Shown here piece after piece: positions 41,164 to 49,051 of a stretch of DNA of 64,000 nt; within the stretch, counting starts at the first letter, position 1, and the number at the start of each line of letters is the position of its first letter. A model generated the notes under the pieces. It ran no database searches. It saw only the letters and a program-made list of their open reading frames with translations, and was not told the origin of the DNA. Position numbers and translations under genes: made by a program. Origin of the DNA: CAMYOC01 sp963704875 (GTDB taxonomy: Bacteria > Pseudomonadota > Gammaproteobacteria > Steroidobacterales > XN24); contig CAVPIA010000008.1 in NCBI GenBank assembly GCA_963704875.1, positions 1,612,001 through 1,676,000 on the forward strand. The letters run 5' to 3'.

Positions 41164-41619
41164 TCAGTCGTCGAACAGGGTCCTCAGCTTCTGCAGCGCT
41201 TGCCGGATTTGCAGATCCTCAGGCGCGGTACACCCCTCCGCGCGTTCTGCCAGCTCCGCGACATACCCCGGGTACGTCGTTTCAAACAGGGTCTGTCCCT
41301 CGGGCGAAAGCGAGACAATCATCACCCTGCGATCGCTGCGCGACGGGCGCCGGGTAATCCAGCCCCTGCGCTCGAGGCGGTCGAGTATGCCGGTCAATGT
41401 TCCCTTGGTAATGAGTGCGCGGCCGCCCAGGTCCTTGCAACTCTGGGCGCCAGCCTGGCCGAGCGCAAAAATCACTTCGGCCTGAGATTGGGTGAGCCCG
41501 GTATGACGCAGATGCGTCGACTCGCACAAACTGAATGCGTGGTAGGTATGCGTAAGTTCTCTCAGGAGCGAAACGACGGGATGCGCCGCAGCTTCCTGCG
41601 CAGTTCTGAACTCAACCAT
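41164..41619 (-). CDS. MarR-family transcriptional regulator
   Basis: 151 residues from ATG 41619, with GGGAG seven nt upstream; an upstream in-frame codon adds 12 residues without conservation. It has a winged helix typical of MarR: LTQSQAEVIFALGQAGAQSCKDLGGRALITKGTLTGILDRLERRGWITRRPSRSDRRVMIVSLSPEG, with the DxRxxxVSLTxxG-like wing. Predicted dimeric DNA-binding repressor. Its upstream 73 bp, shared with the glgA end, contains TTGACT twice with a 13-bp period, a possible self-regulatory site. Confidence 0.92.
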   Translation of the reverse strand: MVEFRTAQEAAAHPVVSLLRELTHTYHAFSLCESTHLRHTGLTQSQAEVIFALGQAGAQSCKDLGGRALITKGTLTGILDRLERRGWITRRPSRSDRRVMIVSLSPEGQTLFETTYPGYVAELAERAEGCTAPEDLQIRQALQKLRTLFDD

Positions 41620-41662
41620 GATTGTCTCCCGGTACCCTAAACTTGGTCCCGGCAAACGCGTT

Positions 41663-41681
41663 AGTCAAGCCGATAAGTCAA
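41663..41681 (-). promoter_or_regulatory. direct TTGACT repeats upstream of the MarR gene
   Basis: On the minus strand TTGACT occurs at 41681-41676 and 41668-41663, 13 bp apart, within the 73-bp space before the regulator. Either copy could be a -35 element, but no good -10 hexamer lies at 16-18 bp, so a regulator-binding role is equally possible. Confidence 0.3.
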
Positions 41682-41692
41682 TTTCCGGGCAC

Positions 41693-43177
41693 TTAACCGA
41701 TTCTTTTATCCAGCCGGCGGAGATCTATCGCGTTCTGGTAGATTTCCAGGTATCGCGAGGCAGAACGACGCCAGCCAAAATCGCGGCCCATAGCGCCGGT
41801 TTGAAGGCGTCGCCAGCGTTCCGGGTCATCGCGATATATCGCCACCGCTCTGCGCACGCCGGCACGCAAACCCGCCGGGCCCGGCTGCTGATACAGGAAG
41901 CCGCTGGAGGCCGTTCCGCTGGCGCTGTCAGCATCCACGATGGTGTCTGCAAGACCGCCCGTGCAATGGGCGATTGGCAGGGCCCCATAGCGTTGTGCAT
42001 ACATCTGCACCAGCCCGCAGGGCTCGAAGGTCGAAGGCACCAGCAGCGCGTCGACGCCGGCCATCAACTGATGCGCGATCTCCTCGCTGAAACCGCGATG
42101 GTAGGCCAGTCGGCCCGGGAACCGGCGTTCGAGTTCCTTCAGCTGTATTTCGTACTCCGCATTTCCGCTGCCCACGGCAATGATGCAAGCACCCTCATCA
42201 ATGATTGCAGGCGCGGCATCACGCAAGGCGCGCCAGCCCTTTTGCGGGGTCATCCGGCCGAGCATGCCAAGCAGAGGCCCGCCTGTATTCTGGTCAAGAC
42301 CAAAGCGTTCGTTGAGGATCCGCGTATTTTCCGTTCGCTGAGCAAGTGAGTCGGCGTCAAATTGAGCGACCAGCAGGGGATCGGTCGCCGGATTCCATTC
42401 ATTTGTGTCGATGCCATTGATGATGCCGCTCAGCTGATCGGCCCTCATCCGCAGCAGGCCCTCCATGGCACAACCGTACTCAGGGGTCTGGATTTCATGC
42501 GCATAGCGCGGGCTGACCGTCGTCAGCTGGTCCGCGTAAAACAGACCCGCCTTCATAAAACTCAGGTGTCCAAAGAATTCGAGTCCGTCCATATGAAACG
42601 CGAGCGAGTCGATACCCAGGCCCTTGCGTACCTTGCGATTGAAATTGCCCTGAAACACAAGATTGTGGACGGTGAATACCGCTGCGGCGGTGGCCTCAGG
42701 GTCGAACTTCAGATAGGCAGCTGCCAGCCCGCCGTGCCAGTCGTGACAATGCACGACATCGGCGCGCCAGTTGTCCGGGCTTTGCGGGCCACCGAACAGG
42801 GCCGCCACCCTGGAAAACACGCCAAACCGGATGCAGTTATCCCAGAAATCTCGTCCATAGTGGTCGCTGTAGGGATTGCCGGGGCGGTCATACAGCGGCG
42901 GACAGTCGATCAGATAAATCGGGACCTTGCTCTCGGGCATATAGCCTTTGAGAAGTCGCACCCGATCGGCGGCCAGCAACGGCTGGAACCAGCGGCTGAC
43001 CGGTTTGGCCCTGACCTTTTGTGCGATCCCCCGATAGGCTGGCATCAACAGCCGCGCATCCAGCCCGATCTCCCGCTGGGCCTCTGTCAGCGCGCGGGCG
43101 ACGTCCGCGAGACCGCCGGCCTTGATCAGCGGATGGACCTCCGCTGAAGCCTGCAGGACTTTCAGATTGACGGGCAT
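41693..43177 (-). CDS. glgA: glycogen synthase
   Basis: 494 residues from ATG 43177. ADP-glucose-dependent GT5 transferase that elongates alpha-1,4-glucan. The N-terminal KAGGLADVARAL motif binds ADP-glucose; LFGGPQSPDNWRADVVHCHDWH and later LPSTFEPCGLVQMYAQRYGALPI with GGLADTIVDAD carry the C-terminal nucleotide-binding Rossmann motifs. Length is near the bacterial norm of ~480. Divergent from glgC, with ~140 bp between the two starts. Confidence 0.95.
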   Translation of the reverse strand: MPVNLKVLQASAEVHPLIKAGGLADVARALTEAQREIGLDARLLMPAYRGIAQKVRAKPVSRWFQPLLAADRVRLLKGYMPESKVPIYLIDCPPLYDRPGNPYSDHYGRDFWDNCIRFGVFSRVAALFGGPQSPDNWRADVVHCHDWHGGLAAAYLKFDPEATAAAVFTVHNLVFQGNFNRKVRKGLGIDSLAFHMDGLEFFGHLSFMKAGLFYADQLTTVSPRYAHEIQTPEYGCAMEGLLRMRADQLSGIINGIDTNEWNPATDPLLVAQFDADSLAQRTENTRILNERFGLDQNTGGPLLGMLGRMTPQKGWRALRDAAPAIIDEGACIIAVGSGNAEYEIQLKELERRFPGRLAYHRGFSEEIAHQLMAGVDALLVPSTFEPCGLVQMYAQRYGALPIAHCTGGLADTIVDADSASGTASSGFLYQQPGPAGLRAGVRRAVAIYRDDPERWRRLQTGAMGRDFGWRRSASRYLEIYQNAIDLRRLDKRIG

Positions 43178-43316
43178 CGCATGACTCCGCTTTGTTGCAA
43201 CAGGCACCGCCGCCGGGGCCCGGGACGCGATCAAAACTCTAGCACAGGAAGTCGCCGCTTATTGTGAGGTAAGCTGTCATCAAAGCTGTCCTATAGTCTT
43301 TATAGGGACAGCGGTT

Positions 43317-44675
43317 ATGTGCCGGATTCGGATCGCAAACGCAGCGGCGAGAGAGCTCGAGATGAGGATCAAAAAGCCAGGTCGATATGTCAGTAGCCTG
43401 ACCCGGGAGACCATCGCGGTGATCCTTGCAGGCGGCCGTGGCGAGCGATTGAAACAACTGACCCTGAATCGGGCCAAGCCGGCGACACCGTTTGGCGGTA
43501 AGTACCGGATCATCGACTTTCCGCTGTCCAACTGTGTCAATTCGGGTATCCGCCGGATCGGCGTAATGACCCAGTACAAGGCTCACGATCTGATCCTGCA
43601 TTTGCAGCGCGGATGGGGCCACTTCCGTGGTGAGTTCGGCGAGCATGTTGAGATCTTGCCCGCCCAGCAACAGATCGACGCGTCCTGGTACAAGGGCACT
43701 GCCGATGCGGTGTTCCAGAATCTGGAGTATATGCGCCGCCACCAACCCGAACACGTGCTTGTTCTTGCCGGTGACCATGTCTACAAGATGGACTACGGTC
43801 TGATGATCGCCCAGCATGCCGAAACCGGAGCGGATATCACTGTAGGTACGGTTGAGGTGCCGATTGACCGGGCGCGGGAATTCGGCGTTTTATCCGTCGA
43901 TGAAAATCACAACATCGTTCGCTTTCAGGAGAAGCCAGAAAATCCCGAAACCATGCCGGGGCGCGACAATGCGGTGCTCGCTTCCATGGGCATTTACGTA
44001 TTCAGCTTTGAGTTTTTGCAGCAGGCGCTGGAAGCTGATGCGCAAGATCCCGAGTCCGTCCACGATTTCGGCAAAAATATCATCCCCGATTCGATCAACC
44101 GCCACCGGGTGATGGGTTACGTGTTTCAGGACGATGAAACCCACGTTCAGAATTACTGGCGGGACGTCGGTAATGTCGATGCTTACTACGAGGCAAATAT
44201 GGAACTGAACCGGTCCGAACCGGAGCTGGATTTGTACGACACCAGCTGGCCGATCTGGACTTATCAGGAACAATGCCCGCCAGCCAAGTTTGTCCCTGAC
44301 GATGAGAGTCGCCGCGGTATGGCGATCGCTTCGATGGTATCCGGTGGCTGCATCATCCACGGCGCCACGGTGCGCAACTCGGTGCTTTTTTCAAATGTGC
44401 GCGTGGGCCAGGCTTCTACGCTGGAGGGTGCAGTGGTCCTGTGCGACGCGCAGATCGGGGCGAACTGCCGTTTGCGGCGGGTGGTCATCGATGAGAACTG
44501 CAATATCCCCGACGGCACCGTTATTGGCGAGAACCACGACGAAGACCGCAAGCACTATTTCGTGACTCGTCGCGGTATCGTCCTGGTGTCGCCGGACATG
44601 CTCAAGGATCTCCCAGCAGCCGCGAAGCCCGGCGAAAACGTCAGTCCTTTGCCGGTGGGGCGATATGCACGTTGA
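43317..44675 (+). CDS. glgC: glucose-1-phosphate adenylyltransferase
   Basis: 452 residues from ATG 43317 (AGGGA upstream); ATG 43362, giving 437 residues, is close to E. coli length and also has a GAGAG upstream, so the start is uncertain. The enzyme makes ADP-glucose for GlgA. Signatures: VILAGGRGERLKQLTLNRAKPATPFGGKYRIIDF, the NSGIRRIGVMTQYKAHDL segment, LVLAGDHVYKMDY and the C-terminal left-handed helix with HGATVRNSVLFSNVRVG. Its last 35 bp overlap the convergent oxygenase gene. Confidence 0.96.
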   Translation: MCRIRIANAAARELEMRIKKPGRYVSSLTRETIAVILAGGRGERLKQLTLNRAKPATPFGGKYRIIDFPLSNCVNSGIRRIGVMTQYKAHDLILHLQRGWGHFRGEFGEHVEILPAQQQIDASWYKGTADAVFQNLEYMRRHQPEHVLVLAGDHVYKMDYGLMIAQHAETGADITVGTVEVPIDRAREFGVLSVDENHNIVRFQEKPENPETMPGRDNAVLASMGIYVFSFEFLQQALEADAQDPESVHDFGKNIIPDSINRHRVMGYVFQDDETHVQNYWRDVGNVDAYYEANMELNRSEPELDLYDTSWPIWTYQEQCPPAKFVPDDESRRGMAIASMVSGGCIIHGATVRNSVLFSNVRVGQASTLEGAVVLCDAQIGANCRLRRVVIDENCNIPDGTVIGENHDEDRKHYFVTRRGIVLVSPDMLKDLPAAAKPGENVSPLPVGRYAR

Positions 44676-45243
44676 AACTGATGCTGATCCGGTCCTGATC
44701 GCTCTGGTTGATTTCGACCCCATGCTCCAGCCACGACGGGAACACATACATCCGGCCTTCCTCCGGTAGCATCCTGGCCTCGTTGGCGGTGAACACCGTC
44801 TCCTCGGTGATCGCTGGTCGGGTCATCAGGCTCATCAGGCGCGGATCCCGGAAATAAATGCTGCCGCAGTTAGCCGGAATCTGAATGTAGTACACCCCGC
44901 TCAGGTGACAGTTCGGGTGGATATGCACCGCGTTCGAGGCGCCCGGATCGCTGATATTGACCCATGCTTCCAATTCATAGCCCAGATCCGGATGATATTT
45001 CTGCGATCCAGCGATGGTCCGCGCCACCGCAAGAATGCGCTCGCAGATCGGCTTGAATTGCGGCAGATCCTGGATGTTGTTCTTGCTCTGCCAGCCAATT
45101 TCATTGGTCTTCCTGACCCCGACCGGATCCTGCTGGCGCAGTGCATAAGCCTGCCGCAGCATCTCCTCGTTAAACGGCTGCTGGTCGTCGAACACGGTGG
45201 TCCAGACCAGCGTCGGGAATAGCGGACGGGCGACAATCTCCAT
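44641..45243 (-). CDS. 2OG-Fe(II) oxygenase, TIGR02466-type
   Basis: 200 residues. It matches the same putative oxygenase group as the two genes in the sulfotransferase region: iron ligands His107 and His109 in VHIHPNCHLSGVYY, His174 in PSWLEHGVEI, and the 2-oxoglutarate Arg in DRISISFNV. It has no TPR or sulfotransferase partner nearby, overlaps glgC tail-to-tail by 35 bp and lies 13 kb from the array. It may serve the same modification pathway in trans; this is an inference. Confidence 0.85.
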   Translation of the reverse strand: MEIVARPLFPTLVWTTVFDDQQPFNEEMLRQAYALRQQDPVGVRKTNEIGWQSKNNIQDLPQFKPICERILAVARTIAGSQKYHPDLGYELEAWVNISDPGASNAVHIHPNCHLSGVYYIQIPANCGSIYFRDPRLMSLMTRPAITEETVFTANEARMLPEEGRMYVFPSWLEHGVEINQSDQDRISISFNVHIAPPAKD

Positions 45244-45481
45244 CGTTCTGCTCTCGTTAACGGCGGTTCGATTAGTGCGCCAAGGAGGTTAGCTGCGGAC
45301 CAGGGACTTGTCGAGGGCGCAGCGGCCAGGGCTTTTTACCGAAGATCGCTGCAACTATATTCTGTTCCTGGACATCCATATATCTAATAGCCGTGGTCAG
45401 GTCGATGACAAGGAATTCGCAAGAATATCGCCGTCACCTGGCTGCACAGAGACCCAGAATCGTAGCCCCGGAGCCGTTCTT

Positions 45482-47275
45482 ATGCGTCATTTTCATCCAC
45501 GTCGCCTGTTGATATCTGCGTTGTTTTCCGCCCTCGGCCTCGCCACCGGTCCGGTGTCGGCGCAGGACACCGCCGAGTGGGTGCTCGAAAGCAATCTGAA
45601 CACCCGTTATGTGCTGGAGCAGACCGCGCGCTTCAATCCGGAGTTTGCTTCGCGCAACGGCCTTGAGGGCGTCGACGACCGGATTATCGATCTGGGTCCC
45701 GATCTGGTCTCGCGGACCAACGAAATGCTGGCGCAGACCAAGGCCGAGCTTGACCGCAGGCTGAGCGCAACGACGGATCCGCGGGTGCGTCAGGATATCG
45801 AGATTCTGATTGACAGCCAGGACCGTCAATTGCGCCAGAATCAACTGGATGAAGCGCTGAAATTGCCGTATTTCAACCTGCCGCAGTTCTTCTACTTCAG
45901 TCTGAGCGGCCTGCTCGATCCTCAGTTGCCGAGGGAGCGCCAGCAAGCAGCGCTGGTACGACTGGTGCGCTACACCGGAGGGGAGGAGGGCTACACGCCG
46001 CTAACCGATCAGGCACAGGCGCGGCTCGACGCACGCCTTGCTGACAAGTCTTTGCTGACGCCTTTCCGTGGCCAGCTGGAACGGGATCTCAGGACCAGCG
46101 GGCAGTACATGGCCGGCATCGCGCAGCTGTTTGCAGCGCTGGAAATCGAAGACTATCAGGCGCCGCTCGCGGTGCTGACCGAACAGGTCCAGGCCTATGA
46201 CGACTGGCTGCGCAGCGAGATCGAGCCCATTGCCCGGGATGATTTTCGTCAGCCGCAGGCGCTTTACACTCTGGCGCTGGAACAATGGGGTGTCGCGGAC
46301 ACGCCGGAAAGACTGATCAGTGACGCGCTGGCAGGTTTTGTGGAGATCAGGAACGAAATGGAAGCCCTGGCGCCGCTGCTGGCAGAGGAAAAAGGCTGGG
46401 AGCTGACGGATTACCGCGACATGATCCGCGAGCTGAAGAAGGAGCAGTTTGCGGCCGACCAGATCCTGCCACGTTATCAGGCGGCCAATTCGGCACTGGA
46501 GCAGATCATCCGCGAACATAATATTGTCAGCATCCCTGCACGGCCCTTGTCGATCCGGTTGGCCAGCGAGGCAGAAACCGCGGCGACGCCGCAACCGCAT
46601 CTGCGGCCCCCGAGACTGGTCGGGAACACCGGCGAGTTGATCGAGTTTCTGATCCCGGCATTGCCCGAGTTGGCCGAGGGAGAGACGGCTCCGGTCAACG
46701 ACACTACCTACCAGGCCATGGCCTGGACCTTGTCCGCCCACGAGGCCCGGCCCGGTCACGAACTTCAGTTTTCGGCAATGCTCGAGGCCGGGGTGTCGGA
46801 CGCGCGCGCGCTGTTCGCCTTCAACAGCGTCAATGTGGAAGGTTGGGCGCTGTATGCAGAGGCTGAGGTCAAGCCGTATCTGCCATTGGAAGGGCAAATG
46901 ATCGGTCTGCAGGCACGGCTGTGGCGCGCGGCGCGGATGTTCCTCGATCCGATGCTTAATACCGGACAGATTTCGGTTGCGAAGGCACGCACCATCCTCG
47001 AGGAAGACGTGGTGATGGAGCCCGCCACTGCCACTGCGGAGCTGGAGCGCTATACCTTCCAGATTCCGGGTCAGGCCACCGCCTACTTCTATGGGTACCG
47101 CAAGCTGATGGAGCTGAAGGGTGCTACGGAACTGGCGCTTGGCGATCGCTTTGATCGACGCGCCTATCACGATTTTGTGCTTTCTCAGGGCTTGTTGCCG
47201 CCGCCCTTGCTGGCCAAGGCGGTACGCGAAGAGTTTATCCCCGCGCAGTTAACCGCCGGGAAGGACCCGCTCTGA
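45482..47275 (+). CDS. exported DUF885-family protein
   Basis: 597 residues from ATG 45482, which begins a signal peptide (RRLLISALFSALGLATGPVSAQD). The upstream in-frame codons are unconserved. The family signature AHEARPGHELQFSAML near residue 420 contains HExxPGHxxQ, a zinc-peptidase-like motif, and later YFYGYRKLMEL and HDFVLSQGLLPPPLL are typical. DUF885 proteins are secreted, probably metallo-hydrolases acting on peptides, but the reaction is not established. It shares a 238-bp divergent upstream region with the oxygenase gene at 45243. Confidence 0.85.
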   Translation: MRHFHPRRLLISALFSALGLATGPVSAQDTAEWVLESNLNTRYVLEQTARFNPEFASRNGLEGVDDRIIDLGPDLVSRTNEMLAQTKAELDRRLSATTDPRVRQDIEILIDSQDRQLRQNQLDEALKLPYFNLPQFFYFSLSGLLDPQLPRERQQAALVRLVRYTGGEEGYTPLTDQAQARLDARLADKSLLTPFRGQLERDLRTSGQYMAGIAQLFAALEIEDYQAPLAVLTEQVQAYDDWLRSEIEPIARDDFRQPQALYTLALEQWGVADTPERLISDALAGFVEIRNEMEALAPLLAEEKGWELTDYRDMIRELKKEQFAADQILPRYQAANSALEQIIREHNIVSIPARPLSIRLASEAETAATPQPHLRPPRLVGNTGELIEFLIPALPELAEGETAPVNDTTYQAMAWTLSAHEARPGHELQFSAMLEAGVSDARALFAFNSVNVEGWALYAEAEVKPYLPLEGQMIGLQARLWRAARMFLDPMLNTGQISVAKARTILEEDVVMEPATATAELERYTFQIPGQATAYFYGYRKLMELKGATELALGDRFDRRAYHDFVLSQGLLPPPLLAKAVREEFIPAQLTAGKDPL

Positions 47276-48121
47276 GCTCATGTTGATCCCCAGAGGTCCG
47301 CGCGGAACATAGGTCTGAATACGCTGGCCGTCACGCAGGATGTCGACGGCCACCATTTCTCCCGGATCGCCATCCCGGCTCTCGCGGCGCAGATCGCCGG
47401 CCTGGTAGATGCGCTGACCGTCGTAGCGGAGCAGGACGTCGCCATCCATCAGGCCGGCGCTATCGGCGGCGGAGCTGGCCAGCACCCGACGCACCTGAAC
47501 CTGGTTCGGGCGTCCCAGCGCGAATAAATAACGCGCATAGGTGTCCTCATCCATGCCTTGCTCAAGATCGTTGAGTTGCTGACGCAACGCCCGTTGTTCG
47601 TCGACAAAGCGACGGCTTCTCACCCAGTCTTCACGCGTTGCCTGATCGCGCAGATACAGCTGCGCCATGGAAATCTCGTCGTGGCGCCGGCGATAAAAGG
47701 CAGCCTCCTCCGGGGTAAACCCTGCAGCGACAAATGCCTCTTCATTGACCTCTCCCCGGCCGCCGCCGCCGATGGTTCCTGCGTTAGCGGCCGCGGTGGA
47801 GGGAGTCGCGGATGGAGCGGCATTAAGCGCGCTTTCCAGGCGCGCCATGCGTTCCTGAAGCGCGGCTACTTCGTCCTCAAGCCGTAGCCGTTCTTCCACC
47901 TCGCGATCCAGCAGTTCAGCAACTGCAGAGAGCGGTACACGGTCCGCCGAAACACGGTCTTGAGGAATATCCCGTCCGGCGGCAGACCCGGCCGAATAGG
48001 CGGGCGCGAGCGGGTCCGGCAGTCCGCTGGCCGGCTCGCCATACTGGATGGCGAGCATCACCGTCGCGGAGGTGGCGACCACAAGTCCGGCCGCGATCCA
48101 GTTTGGACTGACAGGTATCAT
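47249..48121 (-). CDS. membrane-anchored coiled-coil PDZ protein
   Basis: 290 residues. One N-terminal hydrophobic segment (WIAAGLVVATSATVMLAIQYG) is followed by a coiled coil (residues ~60-95, REVEERLRLEDEVAALQERMARLESAL), a low-complexity Ala/Gly linker, and a C-terminal PDZ domain (~200-285): VRRVLASSAADSAGLMDGDVLLRYDGQRIYQAGDL. No protease domain. It likely binds protein C-termini in the periplasm as an adaptor. It overlaps the DUF885 gene tail by 27 bp. Confidence 0.75.
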   Translation of the reverse strand: MIPVSPNWIAAGLVVATSATVMLAIQYGEPASGLPDPLAPAYSAGSAAGRDIPQDRVSADRVPLSAVAELLDREVEERLRLEDEVAALQERMARLESALNAAPSATPSTAAANAGTIGGGGRGEVNEEAFVAAGFTPEEAAFYRRRHDEISMAQLYLRDQATREDWVRSRRFVDEQRALRQQLNDLEQGMDEDTYARYLFALGRPNQVQVRRVLASSAADSAGLMDGDVLLRYDGQRIYQAGDLRRESRDGDPGEMVAVDILRDGQRIQTYVPRGPLGINMSSERVLPGG

Positions 48122-48299
48122 CGTCTGACGACTCTGCTGACAAACGGCTGGGACAAACGACCCAGTTCATGAGATTAAGACCCGAGGAGACGAGCAAAGT
48201 TCGCCCGGCCTGGACGCTATCACCAGCCCGGGTCGCCACCCTGGCCGCCCGGATACAGGTCCCGGGCGGCCAGGGCGTAACGAACGCGATGCGGTGGTT

Positions 48300-48806
48300 C
48301 TACTTCAGACGAATATCGATCCCGTCGACGCCGAGATTCAATGCAAGGCCCTTCGACTTGGGCGACTTAAGGCGCAATTTCACACCTTTCTTGTTCTTCA
48401 GCCAGACATCATCCTTGCCCGAGTCGACCACGGTATAGCCTGCTTCAGCCTCGACATATACCCCGGCGAAATCGTCCAGCGCATTCATGTCCCAGACGTC
48501 ACCGTCCAGATCGACCTGGTGCATGCCAAAACCACCGAGCTTCAGGCCATCCATCTTGAATCCATAGGTCTGGCCCTGGTAGTACAGCGTCCCGCCGCCA
48601 ATATCGCCACCTACCATCCACATGATCTGAGTTTCGTCGATGGAAATCGTGCCGGATGGAGTCGCGGACACAGGCGTGTTGCTGCTGGCCGCTTGCGCGC
48701 CGCCGGCTGCGGGTGCGGAGCTGGAGGAAGTTGAACAGGCGGATACGCCCGCAAACACGACAACAACGAACACCCATTGCGCCAGCTTGTTGAATGCAGT
48801 TTTCAT
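48300..48806 (-). CDS. lipoprotein of unknown function
   Basis: 168 residues from ATG 48806, with GAGG eight nt upstream. The signal WVFVVVVFAGVSAC ends in a lipobox, then a Ser/Ala-rich linker (STSSSSAPAAGGAQAAS). The mature part (~110 residues) has repeated beta motifs with GGDIGGGTLYYQGQTYGFKMDGLKLGG, reminiscent of small periplasmic beta-sandwich domains. No family recognised. Confidence 0.7.
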   Translation of the reverse strand: MKTAFNKLAQWVFVVVVFAGVSACSTSSSSAPAAGGAQAASSNTPVSATPSGTISIDETQIMWMVGGDIGGGTLYYQGQTYGFKMDGLKLGGFGMHQVDLDGDVWDMNALDDFAGVYVEAEAGYTVVDSGKDDVWLKNKKGVKLRLKSPKSKGLALNLGVDGIDIRLK

Positions 48807-49031
48807 GGTGGATACCTCATCGGAAGGGTGGCCCTGGCCTGACGATGTCTCAAAACGGGACATCTCGCCATCCGGATAGTACCTGAGTCTGTTGGTGTTT
48901 TTGCGTCGGTCGGTGCTGCCGCAGCGTCACATAATCATCCCCGGTCATCGGCGCATGCCGTTGCCGATTGCAGCGTGAGTAAATCAGGAACTGAACGACC
49001 GGCAGGGAGCGACGGCTTGCGACGGCCGGCC

Positions 49032-49051
49032 CGACCCTCAATTGAGGGTCG
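49032..49051. repeat. 20-bp perfect palindrome over a stop codon
   Basis: The sequence CGACCCTCAA followed by its exact reverse complement spans the end of the TPR gene at 49038. With no loop it can form at most a short-loop hairpin, so it fits a symmetric protein-binding site better than a terminator. Function unknown. Confidence 0.6.
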
